Shown piece by piece: positions 32,246 to 41,612 of a DNA stretch of 64,000 nt (position 1 is the stretch's first letter; every line of letters starts with the position of its first letter). The notes under the pieces are model-generated. The model saw nothing but the letters and a program-made list of their open reading frames with translations, had not been told where the DNA came from and searched no databases. The DNA is taken from the NCBI RefSeq assembly GCF_004168285.1, contig NZ_SEWF01000002.1, forward strand, positions 124,001 to 188,000, read 5' to 3'. The translations under genes were made by a program, and so were the position numbers. The stretch comes from Emticicia agri. GTDB lineage: Bacteria; Bacteroidota; Bacteroidia; Cytophagales; Spirosomataceae.

Positions 32246-34753
32246 ATGAATCTAAATTTGTGGTACATGAATCGTGAACTAATCTCCAGCCTTGTTATGG
32301 CACGCCAAGACGTAGAAAACGTAGAAATGATTGAAATCGCTTCGCCTGACGAAGTGATGGAGAATGAAAATAATTTGCCGACAGACTTGTCTCTGCTCTC
32401 TTTAAGAAACACTGTTTTGTTCCCCGGTATTGTTATACCTGTTACGGTTACCCGTGCAAAATTCATTAAAATGGTTAAAAAGGCTTATCGTACCGATAAA
32501 ACCATCGGTGTAATAGCGCAGATACGCCATACGCCTAACGAACCGACACCGGAAGATTTATATAAAGTGGGAACTATTGCTACCATCTTGAAAATGATTG
32601 TATTGCCTGATGGTAACGTTACCGTGATTATTCAGGGACGTCGTCGTTTTGAAGTATTGCAGTATAACCAGACAGAACCCCATTTAACAGCTTCTGTAAG
32701 ATATATTCCTGATAATTTCCCGAGTGTTCGCAAGAAAGAGGTAAAAGCGCTGATTCAAAGCCTGAAAGAAGCGGCTTACAAAATTCTTAGCCTGAACCCG
32801 GAAATACCGAAGGATGCCCAGATGGCCATCAGTAATATTGATAGCCCGAGCTTCTTAACACATTTCCTGTCGTCAAACCTGAATATCGAAATCAATGAAA
32901 AACAATTGTTGTTAGAAACCTTTGATGGAAGTGAGCAGGCACATAAACTGCTTGAACACATGATGAAGGAGATTCAGGTACTGGAAATCAAACGTGATAT
33001 ACAGAGCAAAGCAAGCCTTGACATAGACCAGCAACAAAGAGAGTACTATCTGCGTCAGCAAATAAAGGTATTGCAAGAAGAGTTAGGGCTCGAAACTCCT
33101 GATCAGGAGGTTGAAAAGCTACGGGCGAAAGGCGCAAAAAAGAAATGGAGCAAAGAAGCCAACGAGCACTTTAACAAAGAATTGAATAAAATTCTTCGCA
33201 TGAACTCAATGGCACCTGAATATGGCGTATCGCTTACCTATGCAGAGACCATGATAGAATTGCCTTGGAACGAATATACCAAAGATAACTTTGACCTGAA
33301 ACGTGCCAAAAAAATATTAGATTCCGACCACTCGGGTTTAGATAAAGTGAAGGAGCGTATCATTGAGTATCTGGCCGTATTGAAATTGCGCAGCGATATG
33401 AAAGCTCCTATCCTGTGCCTGTATGGCCCTCCGGGTGTGGGTAAAACTTCCTTAGGCAAATCAATTGCCAAGTCTCTGGGGCGTAATTATGTGCGTATGG
33501 CTTTGGGTGGTTTGCATGACGAGGCCGAAATTCGTGGACACAGAAAAACCTATATAGGTGCTATGCCTGGCAAGGTAATTCAGAACCTGCAAAAGGCTAA
33601 ATCATCAAACCCTGTATTTGTATTAGATGAAATTGATAAGGTTTCACGTGATTTCCGTGGAGACCCATCATCAGCCTTGTTAGAGGTATTAGACCCTGAA
33701 CAAAACTCATCTTTTAAAGATAATTACCTGGAGGTTGATTATGACCTCTCGAAAGTATTGTTTATCGCTACGGCCAATTCATTAGATACTATTCAGCCAC
33801 CTTTGAGAGACCGGATGGAAATTATTGAGATTTCGGGCTATACCGTAGAAGAGAAAATTGAAATTGCCAAAAAACACCTTGTGCCTAAGCAATTGGAACA
33901 ACATGGGATTAAAGTGAAAGATCTGAGAATAGATGATAAGGCAATTCAGAAAGTGATTGAAGGTTATACAAGAGAATCGGGTGTAAGACGTCTGGAACAG
34001 CAAATAGGAACTTTGGTGAGAAAAATAGCAAAAGCTATTGCCATGCAGGAAGAATACCCTAAACTGGTAAAAGCCGAGCATGTAGAAAAGATGTTAGGCG
34101 CACCCGTATTTGACCATGATTTATATGAAGGCAATGAAACCGCAGGTGTTGTAACAGGTTTGGCCTGGACATCGGTAGGAGGGGATATTCTGTTTATCGA
34201 GTCGAGCCTGAGCCGTGGCAGAGGACAATTAACTTTGTCGGGACAGTTAGGCGATGTGATGAAAGAATCGGCAGTAACGGCCTTATCTTACCTGAAATCG
34301 CACGCTGATGAAATAGGGATTGATTACCGTATTTTCCAGCATTACGATTTACACGTGCACGTGCCGCAAGGCGCTGTACCTAAAGATGGCCCATCGGCAG
34401 GTATTACGATGGTTACCTCAATGGCTTCTATCTTTACACAAAGAAAACTGAAACAAAATTTAGCCATGACAGGTGAGATTACCCTCAGAGGAAAAGTATT
34501 GCCTGTGGGTGGAATCAAGGAGAAAATCCTGGCGGCTAAACGTGCGGGTATCAAGGAAATTGTAATGTGTTATAAAAACCGTAAAGATGTAGAAGAAGTA
34601 GGAGCGGGCTATACAGAAGGGCTGACTTTTCATTATGTAGATTATGTACAGGAGGTATTAGATATAGCTTTACTACCTGAGCAAGTAGAAAATGCTATGA
34701 AATTTATATTGCCTGACGAAAAGAAAGAGATTCAGCCAGTAGAAATGTTGTAG
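32246..34753 (+). CDS. lon: ATP-dependent Lon protease
   Basis: 835 aa. The N-terminal substrate-binding domain starts near LPLRNT-like LSLRNTVLFPGIVIPVTV, followed by a coiled-coil region (YYLRQQIKVLQEELG). The AAA+ module has Walker A GPPGVGKTS (about residue 395) and Walker B VFVLDEIDKV. The protease domain has catalytic Ser in PKDGPSAGI (about 716) and Lys in KEKILAAKRAG (about 759). It degrades misfolded and regulatory proteins. Starts at 32246, 32267 and 32297 are all possible; the longest is given. Confidence 0.97.
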   Translation: MNLNLWYMNRELISSLVMARQDVENVEMIEIASPDEVMENENNLPTDLSLLSLRNTVLFPGIVIPVTVTRAKFIKMVKKAYRTDKTIGVIAQIRHTPNEPTPEDLYKVGTIATILKMIVLPDGNVTVIIQGRRRFEVLQYNQTEPHLTASVRYIPDNFPSVRKKEVKALIQSLKEAAYKILSLNPEIPKDAQMAISNIDSPSFLTHFLSSNLNIEINEKQLLLETFDGSEQAHKLLEHMMKEIQVLEIKRDIQSKASLDIDQQQREYYLRQQIKVLQEELGLETPDQEVEKLRAKGAKKKWSKEANEHFNKELNKILRMNSMAPEYGVSLTYAETMIELPWNEYTKDNFDLKRAKKILDSDHSGLDKVKERIIEYLAVLKLRSDMKAPILCLYGPPGVGKTSLGKSIAKSLGRNYVRMALGGLHDEAEIRGHRKTYIGAMPGKVIQNLQKAKSSNPVFVLDEIDKVSRDFRGDPSSALLEVLDPEQNSSFKDNYLEVDYDLSKVLFIATANSLDTIQPPLRDRMEIIEISGYTVEEKIEIAKKHLVPKQLEQHGIKVKDLRIDDKAIQKVIEGYTRESGVRRLEQQIGTLVRKIAKAIAMQEEYPKLVKAEHVEKMLGAPVFDHDLYEGNETAGVVTGLAWTSVGGDILFIESSLSRGRGQLTLSGQLGDVMKESAVTALSYLKSHADEIGIDYRIFQHYDLHVHVPQGAVPKDGPSAGITMVTSMASIFTQRKLKQNLAMTGEITLRGKVLPVGGIKEKILAAKRAGIKEIVMCYKNRKDVEEVGAGYTEGLTFHYVDYVQEVLDIALLPEQVENAMKFILPDEKKEIQPVEML

Positions 34754-34784
34754 TAATTAAACCGTTGAGAATATAATTGAGTAC

Positions 34785-34819
34785 GATAGCAGATGTGTTG
34801 GGCATCTGCTATTTTTTTT
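34785..34819 (+). terminator. Rho-independent terminator of lon
   Basis: ATAGCAGATG and CATCTGCTAT form a perfect 10-bp stem with a 7-nt loop, followed by eight T residues. It overlaps the last bases of the convergent alkA gene. The minus-strand reading lacks a T-run, so it serves lon. Confidence 0.92.
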
Positions 34820-35696
34820 ATCCGAGTAAAGAATGCCAGAAATAAAATGTAGCGTATCCACGCCAACCTGACCACTGGACAGCCATCTGGTTTAATTCGG
34901 CAATACTTGGTTTGGTGGCTAAGCCATATTGATTTTTTACAGCATTGTGTAATCCTACATCTTCTACCGGAAAAGCATCATAGCTTTTCAGACTTTTCAT
35001 CATCGAATAATTGGCCGTCCAGTTGCCTATACCTTTTATTGCAATCAGGTGTTGTTTGATTTCATCGTAAGTAAGTGCAGATAATTGCTGCTGAGACAAT
35101 ATGCCCTCTGCAAATGCCTTTGAAATATTAATGATGTATTGCGCCTTACCCCGACTGAATTGATGAGGCTGAAAATCTTCAATACTCAGTGATGCCAATA
35201 TTTCGGGAGTGGGTAAGGCATAAAAAGTTTCCCCTTCAAATACAATGCTTTTGCCAAAGTTGTGTACCAATCGCTGTTTTAAGGCATAGGCAAAATTAAG
35301 GTTGATTTGTTGCCCGATAACTGACCATACCAACGATTCGAAAAGATTAGGCATTCCTACCATTCTGAGACCATAATACTTCCGGCAAAGTTGAGATAAA
35401 GTGGCATCCTGACTGACTGCTTCATAAAAGGTCTTCAGGTCTGCTTTTAAATCGAACCAGTCTTCGATATAAGTTCTGACTTTTTCCTGAACAGCAGCCG
35501 ATTGATTATCGGTATGGATAGTTGCTATGAGCCCATTATCAAATGAAACAGAGAATAAAACTAACTCCTGATCTATGTCTAAAACCTTAAATATAATGTC
35601 CTCTTTAATGCTGTGCAGGCACTCTTTTTCGTTGCGAGACAAGAACTTTATCAACTCTTTATAGCTGAACTCTTCCGGTGTAGGTATATATATCAT
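34818..35696 (-). CDS. alkA: DNA-3-methyladenine glycosylase II (AlkA-like)
   Basis: 292 aa. An N-terminal AlkA_N-like domain is followed by the helix-hairpin-helix glycosylase fold. The hairpin is LIAIKGIGNWTANYSMM, and the catalytic Asp is in FPVEDVGLHNAV, both near the C-terminus. SLVWSVIGQQINLNFA is the conserved base-flipping region. It removes alkylated bases in base-excision repair. Converges on lon. No ada gene is adjacent, so alkylation-responsive control is not evident. Confidence 0.88.
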   Translation of the reverse strand: MIYIPTPEEFSYKELIKFLSRNEKECLHSIKEDIIFKVLDIDQELVLFSVSFDNGLIATIHTDNQSAAVQEKVRTYIEDWFDLKADLKTFYEAVSQDATLSQLCRKYYGLRMVGMPNLFESLVWSVIGQQINLNFAYALKQRLVHNFGKSIVFEGETFYALPTPEILASLSIEDFQPHQFSRGKAQYIINISKAFAEGILSQQQLSALTYDEIKQHLIAIKGIGNWTANYSMMKSLKSYDAFPVEDVGLHNAVKNQYGLATKPSIAELNQMAVQWSGWRGYATFYFWHSLLG

Positions 35697-35969
35697 TTGT
35701 GTTTAAAAATTTCGTCAGGTCAGGCTGAAATAAATACCTGAAATAATTTTATGAATTGTTGAAAGACTCAATTATATGCCATAACTTCGTGATTCGCAGC
35801 ATTTTAGGTACAACATCATTATAATAATAGCGGTTTCATATACTGTCATTTCCTTTACATTTATCTTTTACAGTATTTTTCCTGCGTATAGTTTAGATGG
35901 TTGTTCTTACTGATGAATCTATGAGTGAATGTATTAACCTTTAATTCATTTATTTTAACAACCTATCCA

Positions 35970-38219
35970 ATGAAGAAGACCGGGTCTTTACTAATAAGCC
36001 TTTTAATGCTTGTTTTTTGTGGCCACGCACAGCATCATAAAATATACAAAGAAGTTAATTCTGCCAAAACCCGCCTTATTCCTTCAACATCTTCTGAACT
36101 TTTTTATTCGCCTACTACTTCTGTCAGGCAGAATAGTTTTGTGGCAAACAGTTCGGCTGTAGAGTTTTCAGTAAACAAAACCGAATTAGTCAGATTATCA
36201 CAAAAACAGATTCCCTTTTTAAACTTATCTGTTCCCTCTTCTAATGGAAATGCTTTTGAGTTAGAATTAATTCCCATCAATATATATGGCCCGCAGTTTA
36301 AGGTAGTAAATGCGGCAAATCAGGAAGTGCCTTTCACCAAAGCTACACATTACAAAGGCGTTGTTAAAGGAGACCCCAATTCTTTGGTTGCCATAAGCAT
36401 TAGCGATAGAGAAATAAGCGGCTTTATTTCTAATCAGGATGGTACCTATGTTTTAGGTAAGCTCAAAAAATCGGAAAAACATGTATTATATAACGATAAA
36501 GACCTGCTTCAGAAACATGCTTACAAGTGTGGTTTCAGTGAAGAAAGTATCAGACAGGTAGCAGAATCAAATTCCTGTAGTGTGCCTCCCGTTCGTGACA
36601 GTAGTGAAGCATGTAATCCGGTACAGATTTATTTAGAAGCCGATTACCAGATATACAAAGAACAGGATTCTAGCATGGTAACTGCCACCGATTTCGTAAC
36701 CCGTTTATTTGCACAGGTAGTAGTTTTATATGACCGCGAATTGATAACAGTGCAGGTGTCGGAACTTAAAATCTGGGATACTGATGAGCCTTTTATGACA
36801 CCCTGGACCGCTACTTTTCAACAGGTATATCATGCCTTTGGTATGTACTTAAATGATAATCTGAATGGAAATTTTAATGGACATATTGCTCATTTATTGT
36901 CAGCTCGTCCTTTAGGGGGAGGCATGGGTGGAATAGATGTATTGTGTAGCAAAGGATGGTCTGTTACTACCGAGGTAGGCAATACTGTAGTAGAACTACC
37001 TACTTATTCAAGGCCTGTCAAAGTAATAGCTCATGAATTAGGTCATAATATGGGTTCGTCACATACAAACAGTTGTAAATGGCCTTGTGGTGCGCTTGAT
37101 AATTGCTGGACAATTGAGCAGGTACCAGGCCAGCCCTGGTGTAGTCTGAGTCCATTCCCTGAAGTAAGAGGCACTATTATGAGTTACTGCGATATAGCAG
37201 GGAGTATCAATTTATATAATGGTTTTGGGATATTGCCCGGCAATCTGATAAGAAAAAGAGTACAGGCCTGTATGGGCAATACAAAACCTGTGATTAATCT
37301 TAAAGCTATTAATATCTATCGGAACACAGCGCACCTTTTATGGGAGCATCTGGTAGGAGAGGGCGATTATACAGTGGAATACAAACCTGCTTCGTCTAAT
37401 ACATGGACAAGCAAAACAACTACTGAAGAGGGGCTTATGATTACAGGCCTTCTGGCAAATACTGTGTACGACTGGCGTGTAAAGGTCGATTGTTCTGTTT
37501 TTACTATGGCGACCTTTACTACCAATAACCAACCTCCGGTAGAGTACTGTAAGGTGAACTATACTTATCCCTGTGAAAGCTGGCAGATAAAGATTCAGAC
37601 AGTTAGTTTTAATAATACTTTTTTTACATTGATGTCAGGTTGTCCACCTCCGGGTGGACAGATGCTATATTTTAAGCCGATTCGTAATTTTGTAAAAGGA
37701 CAAACACAAAATTTCACTATCTATCCGGGTCATGGAGGACAGCCTTATGTGAATGTCTCTATCTGGATAGATTTTAATAAAAATGGTATTTTTGAAACAC
37801 CGGATAGAGTGTTTATGACAACTGATTCAGTTGAAGGAGGGCAAATCTCAGGGTCATTTATCATTCCCGACACCGCAGTTACGCAGCCATATACGCGTAT
37901 GAGAATAATCATAACCAGAGAAGAAGAGGCATCTACCTCTTGTGGGCCTTATCAGGCAGGTGAAACAGAAGATTATTTAATCAGTATTGTGGGTAATTGT
38001 CAACAGACACTAACACTTAATCACCCGTTTAATGATATTATGGCCGGGGGCCAGACCATACAGACCTTATCTATCGGAGGGTCTATTAATGCTGCTAACC
38101 AGATTTATGGTACAGGTACTACGGCAACCTACCAATCGGCAACCATAAATCTGTCTCCAGGGTTTAAGGCAGAAAAAGGGACAATATTTAAGGCAGAGAC
38201 TGGCGGATGTAATAATTAG
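35970..38219 (+). CDS. Secreted reprolysin-like (M12B) zinc metalloprotease with FN3, GEVED and 3-coathanger modules
   Basis: 749 aa from the ATG at 35970; the upstream open frame lacks a signal peptide. The signal peptide ends GHAQ. A propeptide (GVVKGDPNSLVAISISDREISGF) precedes the metalloprotease with HELGHNMGSSH at residues 355-365, the HExxHxxGxxH zinc site. Next come an FN3 domain (about 440-520), a GEVED-type domain (WIDFNKNGIFETPDR, GETEDYLISIVG) and a C-terminal 3-coathanger-like stack (INLSPGFKAEKGTIFKAETG). The protein is secreted and probably digests proteins or cleaves surface substrates. Confidence 0.9.
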   Translation: MKKTGSLLISLLMLVFCGHAQHHKIYKEVNSAKTRLIPSTSSELFYSPTTSVRQNSFVANSSAVEFSVNKTELVRLSQKQIPFLNLSVPSSNGNAFELELIPINIYGPQFKVVNAANQEVPFTKATHYKGVVKGDPNSLVAISISDREISGFISNQDGTYVLGKLKKSEKHVLYNDKDLLQKHAYKCGFSEESIRQVAESNSCSVPPVRDSSEACNPVQIYLEADYQIYKEQDSSMVTATDFVTRLFAQVVVLYDRELITVQVSELKIWDTDEPFMTPWTATFQQVYHAFGMYLNDNLNGNFNGHIAHLLSARPLGGGMGGIDVLCSKGWSVTTEVGNTVVELPTYSRPVKVIAHELGHNMGSSHTNSCKWPCGALDNCWTIEQVPGQPWCSLSPFPEVRGTIMSYCDIAGSINLYNGFGILPGNLIRKRVQACMGNTKPVINLKAINIYRNTAHLLWEHLVGEGDYTVEYKPASSNTWTSKTTTEEGLMITGLLANTVYDWRVKVDCSVFTMATFTTNNQPPVEYCKVNYTYPCESWQIKIQTVSFNNTFFTLMSGCPPPGGQMLYFKPIRNFVKGQTQNFTIYPGHGGQPYVNVSIWIDFNKNGIFETPDRVFMTTDSVEGGQISGSFIIPDTAVTQPYTRMRIIITREEEASTSCGPYQAGETEDYLISIVGNCQQTLTLNHPFNDIMAGGQTIQTLSIGGSINAANQIYGTGTTATYQSATINLSPGFKAEKGTIFKAETGGCNN

Positions 38220-38257
38220 CTTTGGTCAACCTTACCTGTTTTGACTTTGGAGGGCAT

Positions 38258-39529
38258 TCAGCGTTTGTCAACTCGTGCTTCTTTAATAATACCATTTCCT
38301 TTAAAAATGAAACCTACTTCTTTCAACTCGCCCAGAGATTTGGCATAGGTAGTTTGAAAGATTTCCTTACCATTTAGTTGAATGCTTACCTTTTGATTCT
38401 GGTTAGTAACTTTGATATGCTGCCAGTTGTAAACAGATGTACCAAAAGCAGTCAAGTCTATATTTTTGCCGTCGAATTTTCTTTCGGCAATATTCATGTT
38501 AAGATTGCTTTCGCAACCCTTTGCACTGAGATTGATATACATATACTCATGTTCGCCTTTGAGTAGTAAAGCTGTAGCAGGGCACACAATTCCGGTTGAA
38601 TCTATCTTGAAATCAGACGAGAATACAAAGTTGTTGCCATCTATTTTTAAATCCCGGCTGTGGTGAAAAGTAAGGATAAAAGGTTCGGCAATATCAATTT
38701 TATGACTGGTTAAAATGCTACTTCTTACACCAACAATGCCATCAGGAAGCCAGTATTTAGAAAGAAGTATTTTGTTTTCAATAGTATTCTGGTGAGCGGC
38801 AATCACCCAGTCATCGGTCTTGATATGCACCGGAATCTCTCTGATGATAGAATCATCGGCTATGAGTTTTGCCATATAATACCCTGGCAGGTAATAAATA
38901 TCAGTTTGTTGATGGTTACCCTTGGTTACCTCTACTCTCCGCCTCGTATCCCATGATTGCTGGATATAGAATTTTTTAGCATCTACTGAATCTACATTAT
39001 AAGTAAACACTACTGTATTGGGTACTACGTTATTGACCGATGTTTTTGCCGAAAACTGAATGGCAGAAGCAGGAACCGATTTTTTCAGGAATTTGTCTTT
39101 AAAGGCAAAAAATCCGACAGACAAAACCAATAGTAAACCTAATGCTGCCCATAAGTAAGCAAATCTTTGCTTTGGTAGTTCAGTGAGATGTTTACTATCT
39201 GTACCAATATTTTCAGTTAAAACTACTCTGCTTTTTTCATCAGTCAATTTCGTAGATTCCAGTTTTAAAGCCAACCAGTCTTTATTACGTGCAATCTGGC
39301 TTAGGGCATCTAAAGTAGCAATATGTGGCAGGCGGTTGTATTCATTTCGCCAGATGCGTTTGATAGTGGTAAGGCTGATTTTTACTCCTGATTTCTCTTC
39401 AATAAAAAATCCTAAAAACTCATAGTCTTTCTGTGTCCGGTTTTCAATCCGGCCAAGTCCTGCTTTCTGTGTAATTTCTTTTTTTAGTGTTTCTAATAAC
39501 TCTTTATCTGTTGAGTTTATATCGCTCAT
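38258..39529 (-). CDS. Transmembrane HTH-like regulator with periplasmic PKD/lectin-like domain (pair 1)
   Basis: 423 aa. The cytoplasmic N-terminus (residues 1-100) has SGVKISLTTIKRIWRNEYNR and IATLDALSQIARNKDWLAL, which resembles an HTH DNA-binding fold. A membrane helix follows (YLWAALGLLLVLSVGFF, about 124-142). The periplasmic part begins with a PKD-like segment, VPNTVVFTYN and IYYLPGYYMAKL. It ends with a concanavalin-like domain (NWQHIKVTNQNQKVSIQLNG). The plus-strand homologue at 49518 shares the same blocks in the same order. It is divergent from a secreted concanavalin-like gene at 39658. DNA binding and sensing are inferred. Confidence 0.75.
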   Translation of the reverse strand: MSDINSTDKELLETLKKEITQKAGLGRIENRTQKDYEFLGFFIEEKSGVKISLTTIKRIWRNEYNRLPHIATLDALSQIARNKDWLALKLESTKLTDEKSRVVLTENIGTDSKHLTELPKQRFAYLWAALGLLLVLSVGFFAFKDKFLKKSVPASAIQFSAKTSVNNVVPNTVVFTYNVDSVDAKKFYIQQSWDTRRRVEVTKGNHQQTDIYYLPGYYMAKLIADDSIIREIPVHIKTDDWVIAAHQNTIENKILLSKYWLPDGIVGVRSSILTSHKIDIAEPFILTFHHSRDLKIDGNNFVFSSDFKIDSTGIVCPATALLLKGEHEYMYINLSAKGCESNLNMNIAERKFDGKNIDLTAFGTSVYNWQHIKVTNQNQKVSIQLNGKEIFQTTYAKSLGELKEVGFIFKGNGIIKEARVDKR

Positions 39530-39657
39530 AATCAGGGTTTTATCAAAATAATCGTAAAACAGTTGTAAAACAATTCAATATCGTAAACCTAATTTTTAAA
39601 CCAGTCGGCCATCTTGCGGTATCAAAAAATATTACTCAAAATTTAATTGAATTTATT

Positions 39658-40722
39658 ATGAAAATGCTCAGAATCAAATCATTTATTGTTTATGCGCTTA
39701 CAATCTTCTCACTCAGTTTAAAAGCCCAGAGTACTCTGAAAGACTGGCAGGCTTTCTCGGAAAACAATGAGCCTGTTACTTTAACAGAACAAACATACAA
39801 AGAAAAAGCCTGTGTAAAACTGGATGGAAAAAAAGAAGCCATTGTTATTAACAAGTCTAAAAACTACCAGAATTTCAGAATAGAGTTTGATGTAGCCGCC
39901 AAAGTAATGGCAGGCGTTGGTTTTCATGTAAAAAACGAGCAGAACTACCAGTTTTTGTATTTCAGACCGGGCTATGGCGGTACACAGGAAGCCATTCAGT
40001 ATATTCCTATCTATAATGGAGGGTTAAGCTGGGTATTGTATCATTATCCGATTCATGAAGCTAAAACTGATATTGCTGCAATGGAATGGTTTCATGCAGC
40101 CATAGAGGTGCGGAATAAAATTATGAGGGTATTCGTGAATAACAAGAAAGAAGCAGATATGACCTTAACACTGATTGATACGGATACTGATAGTGGTAAT
40201 ATTCTGCTGAGAAGTATGTTTGGCGAAGCTTATTTTGCTAATGTGTATATTCAGGAAATACCTAATCCGATGACCGACTGGAGTATTTCTGAGCAGTTGC
40301 CACGTGATAAAACGTATGAATATACAGATGTGAAAAAAATGAAAACGTGGAATAAAATCAATCAGAAAAATGATGAAATGGTAAACCTGAAACGGTATTT
40401 TGAGTACCCGAACGGAACTGTTTTTGCCAAAAGAACGGTTACCTCAGAAGCAGATAAGCCACAATTATTGTATTTTGATTTTACCGGAAAACTCCAGATT
40501 TTTCTGAATGGCAAAGAAGTATTTAATTATGCCAAATACAAACTTGACCGATTGAACAATTATGAAAATTGTATTGTGCTTGATATGAAAAAGGGCGATA
40601 ATGAACTGACCTTTGTTATTGAAGGTGATGCTTTTGTATTTGGCAAGGGCTTTAATTCAATGGGTAGATTTCAACACCAGAACTGGGGTTTTATAGCCTC
40701 GCTGGCGGATAAAAACAGATAA
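39658..40722 (+). CDS. Secreted concanavalin/LamG-like protein with C-terminal jelly roll (pair 1)
   Basis: 354 aa with a signal peptide ending LKAQ. Residues about 20-200 are a DUF1080/LamG-like jelly roll: AIVINKSKNYQNFRIEFDVA, GVGFHVKNEQNYQFLYFRP, WFHAAIEVRNKIMRVFVNN and FANVYIQEI. The last 130 residues look like a galactose-binding-type jelly roll (LQIFLNGKEVFNY, GDNELTFVIEGDAF). The shared YxxxYFRP...AxQY blocks link it to the gene at 48720. It is divergent from the transmembrane regulator with a 128 bp shared promoter region, so regulation by that protein is a reasonable inference. Confidence 0.8.
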   Translation: MKMLRIKSFIVYALTIFSLSLKAQSTLKDWQAFSENNEPVTLTEQTYKEKACVKLDGKKEAIVINKSKNYQNFRIEFDVAAKVMAGVGFHVKNEQNYQFLYFRPGYGGTQEAIQYIPIYNGGLSWVLYHYPIHEAKTDIAAMEWFHAAIEVRNKIMRVFVNNKKEADMTLTLIDTDTDSGNILLRSMFGEAYFANVYIQEIPNPMTDWSISEQLPRDKTYEYTDVKKMKTWNKINQKNDEMVNLKRYFEYPNGTVFAKRTVTSEADKPQLLYFDFTGKLQIFLNGKEVFNYAKYKLDRLNNYENCIVLDMKKGDNELTFVIEGDAFVFGKGFNSMGRFQHQNWGFIASLADKNR

Positions 40723-40746
40723 ACGTTGGCTTTAGAAAATTGAAAA

Positions 40747-40781
40747 GGGTTAGAGAAGCCTGTTCGCTTTTCTAACCCCAA
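40747..40781. terminator. Bidirectional hairpin between convergent genes
   Basis: GGGTTAGAGAA and TTTTCTAACCC form a stem with one imperfect position. Read on the minus strand it is followed by TTTTCAATTTTC. It probably ends the LolA-like transcript and may serve the plus-strand gene too. Confidence 0.6.
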
Positions 40782-40808
40782 TATCCGCTATATTAATATA
40801 ACCTGCAA

Positions 40809-41516
40809 TTATGGTTTTTTGAATATTTTTTCATCAACAGAACCATTGATTTTTACTTTGTTGGTAATAAATGCAATGTTACCCATCTGACTTGATATAT
40901 CCATCGCATGGGCTATTTTAATGCCATCTACAGTTTTGTAATCAGAAAAACTTATTTCTGCTTCTTGCCCATTTCTACTTGCTTTTGACTTAGTTACTAA
41001 AAAAGTATTAGCATCAATATATTGGTCTACTACATCACCATCTTTAGTAGTGATTTTTAAATGATAATTATCTTTTTTATCAACTTTTTCAGTACCTACC
41101 AGTTCAACTTTGTTGCCCTTTTCTTTGTAATTAAAAAGCGGACCAAACGGATCGAGCTGACCCATTTGTTGTTTCAATTGGTCTGCAGGTAAATTTTCCG
41201 GCTCACCAGTTCCTCCCATCATCGTTGGGCGAATCATCCAGCCTGATGTACCATCAATGACTGTTACCATCGAATTACCCATGACAGTTGATTCTGAACG
41301 CAAAGCCTTATTAACCAGTACAGTATTTACCATTGGAATATCCATCCCGTTTACAGACAATGAAGTTTCTGTAACAATAGAATTAACAGATTTCAGTTTA
41401 TCGGCTCCGCCTATAGCTGCAATGTGTTTGTCTACAATTTCATCTACGGTCTGAGCGAAACTGCTAACCGAAATAAATGCCGCTACTGTGGTAGCAAAAA
41501 TTTTGTTCATTTTCAT
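40809..41516 (-). CDS. Periplasmic LolA-like/outer-membrane lipoprotein-sorting-type protein
   Basis: 235 aa. A signal peptide ends SSFAQ, followed by VDEIVDKHIAAIGGADKLKS, the usual start of a Bacteroidota family that folds like LolA/LppX. The rest is antiparallel beta strands with YIDANTFLVTKSKASRNG and EISFSDYKTVDGIKIAH. Such proteins bind lipid in the periplasm; a sorting role is not proven. It lies downstream of the TonB-type receptor in the same orientation (96 bp gap). Confidence 0.75.
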   Translation of the reverse strand: MKMNKIFATTVAAFISVSSFAQTVDEIVDKHIAAIGGADKLKSVNSIVTETSLSVNGMDIPMVNTVLVNKALRSESTVMGNSMVTVIDGTSGWMIRPTMMGGTGEPENLPADQLKQQMGQLDPFGPLFNYKEKGNKVELVGTEKVDKKDNYHLKITTKDGDVVDQYIDANTFLVTKSKASRNGQEAEISFSDYKTVDGIKIAHAMDISSQMGNIAFITNKVKINGSVDEKIFKKP

Positions 41517-41612
41517 TTTTGATTCAATTAAAGTTTATTCGTAAGTTTATTAAGGTTCTTTGTCAATTCCCTATCGTTGACGAGTATCAACGATAGGAGT
41601 ACTCTTTTAGTA

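Noticed and set aside
32089-32466. Minus-strand frame of 125 aa overlapping the lon start
   Set aside because: Antisense to conserved lon codons and has no recognisable family.
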